This document shows positions 22,706 through 30,824 of a DNA stretch of 30,824 nucleotides, one piece after another. The translations under genes and the position numbers were made by a program. Below the pieces are notes generated by a model. That model was not told the DNA's origin, did no database searches, and saw nothing but the letters and a program-made list of their open reading frames with translations. How positions within the stretch are numbered: position 1 is the first letter of the stretch; each line of letters starts with the position of its first letter. The stretch covers positions 1-30,824 of the forward strand of contig CAYUHD010000009.1 of NCBI GenBank assembly GCA_964444385.1, given 5' to 3'. This DNA is from D2472 sp964444385. GTDB taxonomy: Bacteria > Pseudomonadota > Gammaproteobacteria > Magnimaribacterales > D2472.

Positions 22706-25700
22706 TTATTTATCTTCATTCAGGTTAATAAGGTCAATATTTCCCCCTATTGCAACAGTATTTACTGTGACCACTCTCTCATCCATAAATTGCATTAGAT
22801 AATTTGGTCCTCCAGCCTTACAACCAGAGCCTGAAAGGTTTTTACCTCCAAAGGGTTGAGTTTCCACTACAGCTCCCACGATATCTCTATTTATGTATAT
22901 ATTTCCACTAGAAGTTTGTTTTGCTGCATCCAAAGCCTTTGAATCAATTCTTGTGTGAATACCGAAAGTAAGAGCAAAACCTTTTTCATTAATTTCTTCA
23001 AGATATTGATTCAAATTATCTTCAGAAAATGAAACAACATGTAAGATCGGTCCAAACTGCTCCTCTTCTAAGATTGAAATTGAATTAATCTCAATTAGAG
23101 TTGGTGGAAACCAATCTCCCTCAAAGAGTGTTTGATCTATTGAAGTTTGAAAAATATCCTGGCCCTTTGATTTCATTTTAATTAGATAATTTTGAAGTTT
23201 TTCAAGTGCTTGCGAATTAATAATTGGTCCTATATCTACGCTTGAATCCGATGGAATACCAATTGTTAAATCATCCATAGCTCCTTTTAACATCGATATT
23301 AGCTCGTGATAAATTTCTTCATGAACCAAAAGGAGTCTCAAAGCTGAACATCTTTGACCAGCTGAATTAAACGCTGATCGAATAATATCATCACAAGCTC
23401 TTTCTAGCAGTGCACTAGAATCAACAATCATTGTATTTAAACCACCAGTCTCAGCTATTAATGGGATAATTTTTCCAGATTTTGTAGATAGTCTCTTATG
23501 TATTGATTTAGCTGTTTTTAACGACCCAGTAAATGCAACCAAATCTATAGCCTGCCCTGTAATAACAGCCTTTCCTAAACTTCCATCACCAAGCAAAAGA
23601 TGAAGAGCGTCTTCAGGTAATCCATGCTCAAAAAATAAATTTATAGCTTCATAGGCAATTATCGGAGTATGCTCAGAGGGTTTAGAAATAACGATGTTGC
23701 CTGTTGCCAATGCCGCGGCAATTTGCCCAATTGTAATTGCTAAAGGAAAATTCCATGGACTGATACATAAAACAATCCCTTTAGAGCAATATTCTAAGAC
23801 ATTATCTTCTCCAGTCGGACCCCTTTGGGTTAGAGACTGTAAACCAATAGCTTGTTGAGCGTAATATCTAAGGAAATCAACAGCCTCTCTAATTTCATCG
23901 ACTGAATCTTCAAGTGTTTTACCGGCTTCATGCATAAGCAAGTAGATGAATTTTGCTCGTTGATTTTCTATTGAATCAGCTACGGAAGTGAGAATTTTGT
24001 AACGAGATTCCACCTCAAAATCACTCCATTCAATTGACGGTTTGAAAATATTTTGACCTATAGATTTTGGATCGCATGTTGCGACAGATCCTAAGATCTT
24101 ATTAGAACACTTTGAAAGTACCTCTTTAGCATAAGGTTTAGCAAATGTATGAATAGATTTTGAATATGCATTAAAGGTATATTTAGAAAATTCATTTATT
24201 TCTTTCATCAAGTTTTCAATAGATTCATTTTCATTTAAATCAAATCCTGATGAATTGATACGTGGAAGGTATAAATCTTCTGGTAAGGTTATATTAGAGA
24301 TATTGAAATTATCTATTTTTTTCTTAATTGACTCAGCTGGGTTTTTGGCTAGATCGATTTCAGGGATATTTTTATTTAGATACTTATTGATAAATGAGCT
24401 ATTAGCCCCATTCTCTAACAGTCTTCGAACTAAATATGGCAATAATTCTTTATGACGTCCAATCGGGCAATAGATGCTTGTTTCTGGAAAGTGCTGATAG
24501 GATGCCTCGCAAGCTGAATAGAGCAACTCTCCCATTCCAAATAACCTTTGAAACTCGATCTTTTTATCACTACCCTCATTAAGGCTCATTATGGCCGCAA
24601 TTGAGTGAGCGTTATGAGTTGCAAAGCTTGCATCAAGGTTGCAGCATTCCATCAGTCTTCTTGCAGTTACTAAATAATTTAGATCAGTGAGTTGTTTATT
24701 TGTAAAAACAGGATAGCCTGCTAACCCCCTCACTTGAGCATTTTTAATCTCATAATCCCAATAGGCTCCCTTTACAAGTCGTACATTCATTCTGGCTCTT
24801 TTTTTAGATAGTTGATCAAGCCAATCAATTACACTATAGGATCTTTTACCATATGCCTGAACAGCCAATCCAAGCCCTGGCCATGATTCTATTACTGGAT
24901 CTAAAGAAAGACTTTTAATCAAATCTAAACTTAAAGATAAGCGATCTTGCTCTTCAGCATCAATAGTTACAGCAACATCTTTTCTTGCAGCTTCTATAAT
25001 AAGATCTTTAAATCTTGGGTATAAGAATTTATTTACATTATTTATATGAAGAGCATCAAATCTTGAATATAGTGCTGATAATTTAATGGAGATCCCATTA
25101 TTTAAATCCTCCGCGGCATTAATCTCTGAAATCATATGAATTGATTCCATATAAGACTTAAAATACTGATCTGATTGCTCTTGATTGCGTGAAGCTTCTC
25201 CAAGCATATCAAAAGAACAATTATGAAACTTTAACCAAGTTGAGTCTTTCAGTTCATCAATGCCTTCAGCACAAACAAACTCTTTACTTAATACCTGCAT
25301 AGCAACTTGGACCGCCTCTCTGATAGATGACTCACCAATTTTTTTTCCAAGCACAATTAACCAATTGTTAGTAGCATAATTAGACGCCTTAAGAAATTCC
25401 TTGGAAAATGCAAGCCCCCAAGTGGCAGAGTTCACTAAGAAACTCTCAGCTTTTCCAAGATGTTCAGACCATTTTGCAGAAGTTAACTTTTCATTAATTA
25501 GTGCATCTCTAGTTTTATCATCTGGGATACGCATCATGGATTCAGCCAAGCACATTAAAGCGATACCTTCAGAATTAGATAATCCATATTCCTCCATGAA
25601 TGCATCTAATTTGGTGCGTTTATTTTTATTACTTCGGCAATATGCAATTATGGATTCTGTTTTTTTAGAAATCTCTGGATCATCTAAAAAATAAGATTCG

Positions 25701-25762
25701 CTGATTAAGAACTTAGCTAATTCTTGTTCATTGGGAAACTTAGCTTCACTACTTGAAAACAT
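22706..25762 (-). CDS. putA: Bifunctional proline dehydrogenase / L-glutamate gamma-semialdehyde dehydrogenase
   Basis: PutA oxidises proline to glutamate in two steps joined by an internal channel, feeding electrons to quinone through FAD and to NAD. The proline dehydrogenase barrel is shown by MNVRLVKGAYWDYEIKNAQ and by the FATHNAHSIAAI and FQRLFGMGE segments (about residues 325-410). The aldehyde dehydrogenase half has ISPWNFPLAI, KPSEHTP, VAFTGS, the Glu in AETGGLN, the catalytic Cys in NSAGQRCSALR and QPFGGKNLSGSG (about 660-985). At 1018 residues it matches the short type-A PutA, and no ribbon-helix-helix DNA-binding domain is present, so it should not repress its own gene as E. coli PutA does. 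It is membrane-associated. It lies 72 bases downstream of the ABC permease gene on the same strand. Confidence 0.95.
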   Translation of the reverse strand: MFSSSEAKFPNEQELAKFLISESYFLDDPEISKKTESIIAYCRSNKNKRTKLDAFMEEYGLSNSEGIALMCLAESMMRIPDDKTRDALINEKLTSAKWSEHLGKAESFLVNSATWGLAFSKEFLKASNYATNNWLIVLGKKIGESSIREAVQVAMQVLSKEFVCAEGIDELKDSTWLKFHNCSFDMLGEASRNQEQSDQYFKSYMESIHMISEINAAEDLNNGISIKLSALYSRFDALHINNVNKFLYPRFKDLIIEAARKDVAVTIDAEEQDRLSLSLDLIKSLSLDPVIESWPGLGLAVQAYGKRSYSVIDWLDQLSKKRARMNVRLVKGAYWDYEIKNAQVRGLAGYPVFTNKQLTDLNYLVTARRLMECCNLDASFATHNAHSIAAIMSLNEGSDKKIEFQRLFGMGELLYSACEASYQHFPETSIYCPIGRHKELLPYLVRRLLENGANSSFINKYLNKNIPEIDLAKNPAESIKKKIDNFNISNITLPEDLYLPRINSSGFDLNENESIENLMKEINEFSKYTFNAYSKSIHTFAKPYAKEVLSKCSNKILGSVATCDPKSIGQNIFKPSIEWSDFEVESRYKILTSVADSIENQRAKFIYLLMHEAGKTLEDSVDEIREAVDFLRYYAQQAIGLQSLTQRGPTGEDNVLEYCSKGIVLCISPWNFPLAITIGQIAAALATGNIVISKPSEHTPIIAYEAINLFFEHGLPEDALHLLLGDGSLGKAVITGQAIDLVAFTGSLKTAKSIHKRLSTKSGKIIPLIAETGGLNTMIVDSSALLERACDDIIRSAFNSAGQRCSALRLLLVHEEIYHELISMLKGAMDDLTIGIPSDSSVDIGPIINSQALEKLQNYLIKMKSKGQDIFQTSIDQTLFEGDWFPPTLIEINSISILEEEQFGPILHVVSFSEDNLNQYLEEINEKGFALTFGIHTRIDSKALDAAKQTSSGNIYINRDIVGAVVETQPFGGKNLSGSGCKAGGPNYLMQFMDERVVTVNTVAIGGNIDLINLNEDK

Positions 25763-25834
25763 AGATTCATCTTAGTCAGTTTCAGTTGTGATAAGCAAGA
25801 AAAAACTACATGAGCAGCTGTTTGTTAGAAGATA

Positions 25835-26923
25835 TTAAGAGGCTACTTTTTGCCAAACAAAAAACTTAGTAGCTATAAAAAAACTGGTAAATACCCAAAA
25901 GACAATACCAATGAAATTAAAATTGATCGCAAATAATGGTGCTCCATCATTGGCTATATCGCGCATAGATGAAGCGATGACGCTTAATGGCAGACTGCTG
26001 GCTATAGGTTGAACCATTGCTGGCAGATAGGAGATTGGAAAAAAAATTCCAGATAAAATCAACTGCGGAAATGTAAATAAAAGAACCAGTGGTCGAATTG
26101 ATTCCTGGGTCTTAGCTAGACTACCAAGAAAAAAACCAACACATAAAAAAATAAATGCACCGAATAAAATAACACCATAAAGTGGTAAAAGCCCACCAAT
26201 TATATTTATCTTTAATAGCCCAATAGCTAAACCTAAAATGACTGAAAGTTGCATCATAATAATAAACATTCTCGCTAGAACAATCGAAATAATGAAATCT
26301 TTAGGTTGGATAGGCGTTACAAAAAGCCTCTTTAAAATACCCCTTCTTCGATACTCAACAATATTAAATCCACTTCCAGCTATACAAAGATTCATCAACA
26401 TATAAGCTAAAATTCCTGGTAACAAAAAATCAATGTATCTTTGCGGTCTAGCTTTCACATCCTCCAGTTCAAGCGAAAACATTGGCTCAATTTTTCTTAT
26501 GTCTCTTTCAATTGAAAGCAAAGTTGCTTCCAAAGAATCTCTAATCGAATCAACTTGTCGAACTTGAGATGCATCTAATAAGAGTCTTAATTTACCTGGA
26601 TTTGTGAAATTATTAAATGTTTCAGGAATAATGATTACAGCAGTCTGGTCTCCCGCAATCAAATCATCTTTAAGCTCTAATTCAGATCCCTCTTTAACAG
26701 TAAAAACTTTTTCTTTTTTAACTAATTCTACAAACTTTATAGAAAGCTCATCTTGAGACTGGTTAACTAAACCTAATCTTGTAGGGTTTGGTTCGCTGTC
26801 TGAAAATAAGAAAATTCCTGTAAAAATTAGCGGAAAGAGCAAACTAAAAAAAAGAGATTGTCGATCTCTGTAAAATATCTTTATAAAGATAGTAGCTAAA
26901 TGAATTTGAGGTTTTGTTAGCAT
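25835..26923 (-). CDS. ABC-2 type transporter permease (362 aa)
   Basis: Membrane subunit of an ABC-2 exporter. One N-terminal helix (about residues 23-40) is followed by a large extracytoplasmic domain of about 130 residues. Five more helices follow from about residue 168, including the amphipathic RRRGILKRLFVTPIQPKDFI coupling segment and FPQLILSGIFFPISYLP near the end. This is the layout of YhfE/YadH-like ABC-2 permeases of the NatB/DrrB type. The substrate is unknown; candidates are a lipid, toxin or polymer. It starts 4 bases after the stop codon of the ATPase gene, so the two form one operon and one transporter, probably with two copies of each subunit. Confidence 0.9.
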   Translation of the reverse strand: MLTKPQIHLATIFIKIFYRDRQSLFFSLLFPLIFTGIFLFSDSEPNPTRLGLVNQSQDELSIKFVELVKKEKVFTVKEGSELELKDDLIAGDQTAVIIIPETFNNFTNPGKLRLLLDASQVRQVDSIRDSLEATLLSIERDIRKIEPMFSLELEDVKARPQRYIDFLLPGILAYMLMNLCIAGSGFNIVEYRRRGILKRLFVTPIQPKDFIISIVLARMFIIMMQLSVILGLAIGLLKINIIGGLLPLYGVILFGAFIFLCVGFFLGSLAKTQESIRPLVLLFTFPQLILSGIFFPISYLPAMVQPIASSLPLSVIASSMRDIANDGAPLFAINFNFIGIVFWVFTSFFIATKFFVWQKVAS

Positions 26924-26927
26924 TTCT

Positions 26928-27692
26928 CTAATCTCTCAGTCTATGACCTGTGAGTGCTAGAAATACATCCTCGATATTTCCATACATTGGGGTTTCGTGA
27001 GGCTCTGGAGCATAATCCAATATAAGTTGCTTGGGTGTATCTTGAGCGATGATCGAACCTTGATCCATAATTGCAATTCGATCACACAGATATTCTGCTT
27101 CTTCCATATTATGAGTGGTCAAAACAATAGTCATGCCCTCTTCATTTAAATTTTTAGCTAAATTCCAAAGATTCCTTTTTGCTTGTGGATCTAGTCCAGT
27201 AGTTGGTTCATCAAGAAATAATATTTTTGGATTGTTAACCAAAGCACAAGCAATAGAAAATCTTTGCTTTTGACCTCCTGATAAATCGTCAGGCAATGCA
27301 TGTATTTTATTTTCTAAATCAACCTTTGCTAGCATGGCCTTAGGGTCAATTGATACAGAGTAAAGATTAGCAAAAAGAATTAATAAATCAGATAAATTTA
27401 ACCTATCAAAATACTCGTTAGATTGAAGTTGAACGCCTATAATTTTTTTTACCTCATAAGGATTTTTTTTAACATCAATCTGATTCACAAAAACACTTCC
27501 GCTATCAATATCGTTTAACCCTTCAAGCATCTCTAGTGTTGTTGTTTTGCCAGCGCCATTTGGGCCTAACAAACCAAAAATTTCTCCAGCTTCAACGCTG
27601 AGATTAATCTTATTTACAGCAGCAAATGTCTTGCCAGGCTTATCAGGGCTTAGATAATGTTTTTCTAGATTGCTTGCTTTAATAATTGACAT
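26928..27692 (-). CDS. ABC transporter ATP-binding protein (254 aa)
   Basis: Nucleotide-binding subunit of the exporter with its permease directly downstream. It has Walker A GPNGAGKT (residues 43-50), a Q-loop near VQLQ (87-90), signature LSGGQ (137-141), Walker B ILFLDE (157-162), D-loop GLDP (166-169) and H-loop His194 in TTHNMEEAE. The subfamily is CcmA-like (COG1131), the usual partner of ABC-2 permeases. The last 30 residues are a short C-terminal extension. It is cytoplasmic and bound to the permease. It lies 66 bases downstream of the TPR-sulfotransferase gene on the same strand, which may or may not share its transcript. Confidence 0.95.
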   Translation of the reverse strand: MSIIKASNLEKHYLSPDKPGKTFAAVNKINLSVEAGEIFGLLGPNGAGKTTTLEMLEGLNDIDSGSVFVNQIDVKKNPYEVKKIIGVQLQSNEYFDRLNLSDLLILFANLYSVSIDPKAMLAKVDLENKIHALPDDLSGGQKQRFSIACALVNNPKILFLDEPTTGLDPQAKRNLWNLAKNLNEEGMTIVLTTHNMEEAEYLCDRIAIMDQGSIIAQDTPKQLILDYAPEPHETPMYGNIEDVFLALTGHRLRD

Positions 27693-27758
27693 AAAATTTT
27701 CTTAAAATTCCATTAGAGAAGGTAATTTGTCAACTCATAATAACAATTTCTGAATTTA

Positions 27759-29786
27759 TTATTTGATTATAGAGATATCCTCTTGATGAAGAAGCTCTTC
27801 ACCAATGCTTTCGAGTAATGGCTTTAAATTTTTAGCATAAGGCTTCCATCGACCCATACCATCTTTGTTTATTGGCTTTCTAACTTGCTCTGAACTAGCA
27901 GTCCTTACAGATCGATCAGTTTTGTAAAATGAAATGCATTCTTCTTCGAACGGCAACTCAAGAAAATCAAGCATTCTCATAACCTGCCCTTCAAGATCTT
28001 CAATGATATCTTCATTGTTCACCCTTAAGATCTTATTTGGCAGTACCTTATCCCAGTGAGCCATCAACTTTACATAACTCTTGTAATAACTGCCCGCCTC
28101 TGCAAGGCCGTATGAAAATTCTTGACCTTGAGCAAACAATTGCTTAAACATACTAAAACAACAATCTAATGGGTATCTTCTTGCATCAATTATTTTTGCT
28201 TTTGGCATTATCAAATGAATTAACCCAATATGTCTGAAGTTATTAGGCATCTTATCTGTAAACATAGGCGCATCTTTTCTATGCATCCTAGTATCATCTA
28301 TAAAAGACTTACCGAAGGATTCTCTTTGTTGGAGCGTTAATGACTGCATGCTCTTAGGATAATTTCCTAACTTGCCATAAATATCATCTCCTCTAAGACT
28401 TTGAGCAATTGAGAGAATGTTTGGAAGCTCTAGGGTCCCATCAATCATAGAGTGTGATGCTAAGATTTGCTCGATAAGTGTAGAGCCAGCCCGCGGGAGG
28501 CCTAGTATAAATATAGGATCTTTGGTTTGATGTCCGCCTCCATCTAAATCTTTAAAAAATGACTCATCACAAACATCTATCTGGGCCTGGAGTTCAGCAT
28601 CCATTCTTTCGATGGAATATTTACTCTGGTCATTTTTAATTTTATTGCCTCTTTCCAAATGAAAAAAAGCCTCATCAAACTCACTTATTGATTCGCAACC
28701 TTGAGCAAGAGCAAAATGAAAATATGTTTTATCTCTTAATGATAAATCTACTCTATTAACCTGATCCCTCATGCTATTTAACTCATGAGATGTAAAAGAA
28801 TAGGTTTTTAAATTTGCTAATGAAAAGAAGGCTTCTCCATGATCAGGTTTTATTTTGTATGCTGATTGATAGCTGTTAATTGCTTGATCTGTCTTTCCAA
28901 GGGTTTTTTGAGCATGCCCTTTTGATGTAAGCGTACTAAAATTATATGGATTCTTCTTAAGAATATCGTCAAACAATGTGATTGCTTCCTCGTGACCTCC
29001 GTTTTGCATAATTTCACTGGCTTTTTGAGCTTGATAGGTGAGATTGTCTGGATATTGATCACACAAAATGTTGACTTGCTCCATGGTCTTGGTGAATTTT
29101 TGTTTTTTCCTAAGAATTGCAGCATATTTCATTCTTAGATCGCCATCGTTTGGTTTAAATTCAACAGCTTTTTCAAGCAAAAATTCTGCATCATCAAAAT
29201 AACCCAATCGATTAGCAATTTCAGATAAGAGTGACATTGCATAGGTATGAGTAGGATTCTTTTTTAAAAAAGCTCTGCATTTTGTCTCAGCCAAGCCTAA
29301 CCTACCCTCGTTAAGTATCTGATCTATATATAACAATGCAGCGGGAAGTGATTGCAGCTTATCAATTTGCTGGCGGGCATGATCAATAGCAGGCTGGTTT
29401 TTATTTTTGACAAAATATTTATACAGTGAGTTCCATGACGCTAATAAAGCTGGATTAAGTTCACAAGCTTGTCTGTAATTAATTACTGCTTTTTCTTCGT
29501 TCCCCAGGTCTCGATTTATATGGCCCAGTTCTTGATATGCACGACCCATATCAGGAGCATTGAGCAATAAACGTTCAATATATTTTTTTGAATCATCAAA
29601 ATTTTTTAAATATCTAGATGAGACAGATGCAAGGTATAAGCTATCAATATTATCAGGATGATCCTTAAGGATTATTTCAAATAGATTAAGGGCATCTTCA
29701 AACCTATTTTCCTTGACAGCTTGCGTAGCTTCACTTAAATCTACAGAGAGAGTAGCTTCTTTTGTATTCAATCTATCTTCTTTCAT
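27759..29786 (-). CDS. TPR-repeat sulfotransferase (675 aa)
   Basis: Two-part protein common in marine bacteria. Residues about 15-330 are a series of tetratricopeptide repeats (for example FEDALNLFEIILKDHPDN and GKTDQAINSYQSAYKIKPDH). From about 424 to the end is a Sulfotransfer_3-type domain. Its 5'-phosphosulfate loop is ILGLPRAGSTLIEQIL (427-442), followed by DKMPNNFRHIGLI and DARRYPLDCCFSMFKQLF, the 3'-phosphate-binding part. It would move a sulfuryl group from PAPS to an unknown acceptor, perhaps a lipid, glycan or protein held by the TPR part. No signal peptide is seen, so it is probably cytoplasmic. The neighbouring ABC-2 exporter could carry a sulfated product, but this rests on proximity alone. 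Confidence 0.92.
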   Translation of the reverse strand: MKEDRLNTKEATLSVDLSEATQAVKENRFEDALNLFEIILKDHPDNIDSLYLASVSSRYLKNFDDSKKYIERLLLNAPDMGRAYQELGHINRDLGNEEKAVINYRQACELNPALLASWNSLYKYFVKNKNQPAIDHARQQIDKLQSLPAALLYIDQILNEGRLGLAETKCRAFLKKNPTHTYAMSLLSEIANRLGYFDDAEFLLEKAVEFKPNDGDLRMKYAAILRKKQKFTKTMEQVNILCDQYPDNLTYQAQKASEIMQNGGHEEAITLFDDILKKNPYNFSTLTSKGHAQKTLGKTDQAINSYQSAYKIKPDHGEAFFSLANLKTYSFTSHELNSMRDQVNRVDLSLRDKTYFHFALAQGCESISEFDEAFFHLERGNKIKNDQSKYSIERMDAELQAQIDVCDESFFKDLDGGGHQTKDPIFILGLPRAGSTLIEQILASHSMIDGTLELPNILSIAQSLRGDDIYGKLGNYPKSMQSLTLQQRESFGKSFIDDTRMHRKDAPMFTDKMPNNFRHIGLIHLIMPKAKIIDARRYPLDCCFSMFKQLFAQGQEFSYGLAEAGSYYKSYVKLMAHWDKVLPNKILRVNNEDIIEDLEGQVMRMLDFLELPFEEECISFYKTDRSVRTASSEQVRKPINKDGMGRWKPYAKNLKPLLESIGEELLHQEDISIIK

Positions 29787-29836
29787 TTTTGTGTAATTTT
29801 AACAAAAATAATAAATAATATTTTCTTATGAAAGTA

Positions 29837-29860
29837 AAAAGGGAGCATAAGCTCCCTTTT
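29837..29860 (-). terminator. Intrinsic terminator of the third TonB-dependent receptor
   Basis: AAAAGGGAGC (29837-29846) pairs perfectly with GCTCCCTTTT (29851-29860) around a 4-base loop. On the minus strand a T-run follows. It lies 20 bases past the stop codon at 29880 and separates the receptor from the sulfotransferase gene. Confidence 0.85.
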
Positions 29861-29879
29861 ATATTACTTAAAACCGAGA

Positions 29880-30824
29880 CTAGTTATTAAAGTATCGCTT
29901 AAATCTGAGACCTAAAGTGGTTGGTCTTATTATCCCAACACGCTGTCTATCAAAGACAAAAGTATTATTAATTTCAGCCCTTTCGTCAGTAATGTTATCA
30001 ATATATAGTTCAGCTAACCAATCATCATTGCTTACGCCAGCACGAACGTTCATAAAGCTGTAGCTATCTTGAAGAGCTTTATTAGGTTCCATGACATCAG
30101 AATAACTGTCATCAGACCAAGTTAACTGAGCCTGAAAATGTCCAGTATTGCCAGAGGACATACCCCATTCTCTTCTAGCGCTTAAATTGCCCTGCATTCC
30201 AGGAGCGAAAGCTAAATCAGCCCCTACAGTGACATCATCGGTAGGAACTAAGCTTTTAGTAAGCTCTGTATTTAATATTGAAAAAGCACCTGATATCATC
30301 CAACCATCCATATCAGGATAATAAATAAAGTCTCCTTCTAGACCTTTGATTTCAGCATCTGCTGCATTATCAGAGAAGAATAAGTTAACAATACTTGGAT
30401 CAAAGATAGTTGTCTGCAGTCCAGTTACATCAACCATGAATGCACTACCATTAAATCTTAGCTGACCATCAGCAAGAATAGCCTTCCAACCAAATTCAAA
30501 GTTAGTAACTTCATCAGACTTAACTTCAGGTTTAACTGAGTAGGTTCCAGCTGCATTAGACGCTCCAACCGGTCTATTTAATAACCCTGGCCTAAAACCT
30601 TCTGACCAAGTTAAATAGTACATAACATCTTCAGATGGATTCCAAGAATAAGTTATTTTTCCAATAACTCCATCTGTTTGAGCTTTGTCTGGATAGCCAT
30701 TTGCATTACCAGGAGCATATTGAGCAGATAAGTTAGATCCATACTTTTGCTGATCGGTATTACCCCATCCATTACCAAAAGATGAATTAGCACTACCCTC
30801 AAAATCAACTTCAATGTCATACCA
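29880..30824 (-). CDS. TonB-dependent outer-membrane receptor, C-terminal part (5' end outside window)
   Basis: The frame is open without a stop from the right window edge to the TAG complement at 29880, giving the last 314 residues. The Met at 30623 lies inside the barrel and is not the start. The segment immediately before it (GKITYSWNPSEDV) and after it (MYYLTWSEGFRPGLLNRP) is the classic barrel motif of TonB-dependent receptors. It is followed by FEFGWKAIL, AEIKGLEGDFIYYP and LYIDNITDERAE, with a C-terminal RFKRYFNN. The terminal residue is Asn, not the usual aromatic, with Phe two positions earlier; this is a small departure from the common barrel signal. The plug and signal peptide are outside the window, so the substrate class cannot be judged. 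A terminator follows. Confidence 0.92.
   Translation of the reverse strand, partial: WYDIEVDFEGSANSSFGNGWGNTDQQKYGSNLSAQYAPGNANGYPDKAQTDGVIGKITYSWNPSEDVMYYLTWSEGFRPGLLNRPVGASNAAGTYSVKPEVKSDEVTNFEFGWKAILADGQLRFNGSAFMVDVTGLQTTIFDPSIVNLFFSDNAADAEIKGLEGDFIYYPDMDGWMISGAFSILNTELTKSLVPTDDVTVGADLAFAPGMQGNLSARREWGMSSGNTGHFQAQLTWSDDSYSDVMEPNKALQDSYSFMNVRAGVSNDDWLAELYIDNITDERAEINNTFVFDRQRVGIIRPTTLGLRFKRYFNN

Noticed and set aside
25763..25834. Terminator or small gene between the ABC permease and putA
   Set aside because: No stable hairpin with a T-run and no supported frame. Read-through or separate promoters cannot be distinguished.

Overview
The window is AT-rich, gene-dense bacterial DNA with no rRNA, tRNA, CRISPR array or recognisable mobile element. 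Three TonB-dependent outer-membrane receptors in 31 kb, short intergenic spaces, a type-A PutA, a TPR-sulfotransferase and a SAM-II riboswitch suggest a streamlined marine gammaproteobacterium, SAR86-like. That assignment is inference from gene content. A run of ten Ns at 5012-5021 marks an assembly gap inside a gene.

Layout. 1-5644 (minus strand): a lipoprotein alpha/beta hydrolase cut by the window edge, a 969-residue TonB-dependent receptor, an exported protein made of two copies of one small domain, and an exported SAM-methyltransferase interrupted by the N gap. Its true end is at 4873. 5706-6095 (plus): DoxX-family membrane protein. 6079-12013 (minus): a long run of genes, probably one or a few operons. 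From upstream to downstream these are an AhpD-like CxxC protein, a YeiH-type transporter, an SDR dehydrogenase, a serine beta-lactamase-like hydrolase, an S1/P1 nuclease, a patatin phospholipase, an RRM RNA-binding protein and a Gly/Leu-rich membrane protein.

12090-13376 (plus): cystathionine gamma-synthase (metB) behind an elaborate leader: a SAM-II riboswitch, an intrinsic terminator, then a second pseudoknot-capable element over the ribosome-binding site. This looks like the SAM-II/SAM-V tandem known from marine bacteria. 13381-13680 (minus): small lipoprotein. 13893-18777 (plus): a tightly coupled three-gene operon encoding an FAD/Fe-S oxidoreductase and the two subunits of a 2-oxoacid:ferredoxin oxidoreductase. 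The first gene carries an N-terminal domain that looks borrowed from phage-type integrases.

18781-19191 (minus): exported cupin. 19308-19961 (plus): YczE-like membrane protein. 20020-29786 (minus): a second TonB-dependent receptor, PutA, an ABC-2 exporter pair and a TPR-sulfotransferase. 29880 to the end (minus): C-terminal part of a third TonB-dependent receptor, open at the window edge.

Functionally the window describes a heterotroph that imports large or complexed substrates through TonB receptors, breaks down nucleic acid, lipid and ester substrates, oxidises proline, and runs a ferredoxin-linked 2-oxoacid oxidation. Methionine synthesis appears to be controlled by SAM-sensing RNA. No intergenic stretch exceeds about 210 bases.
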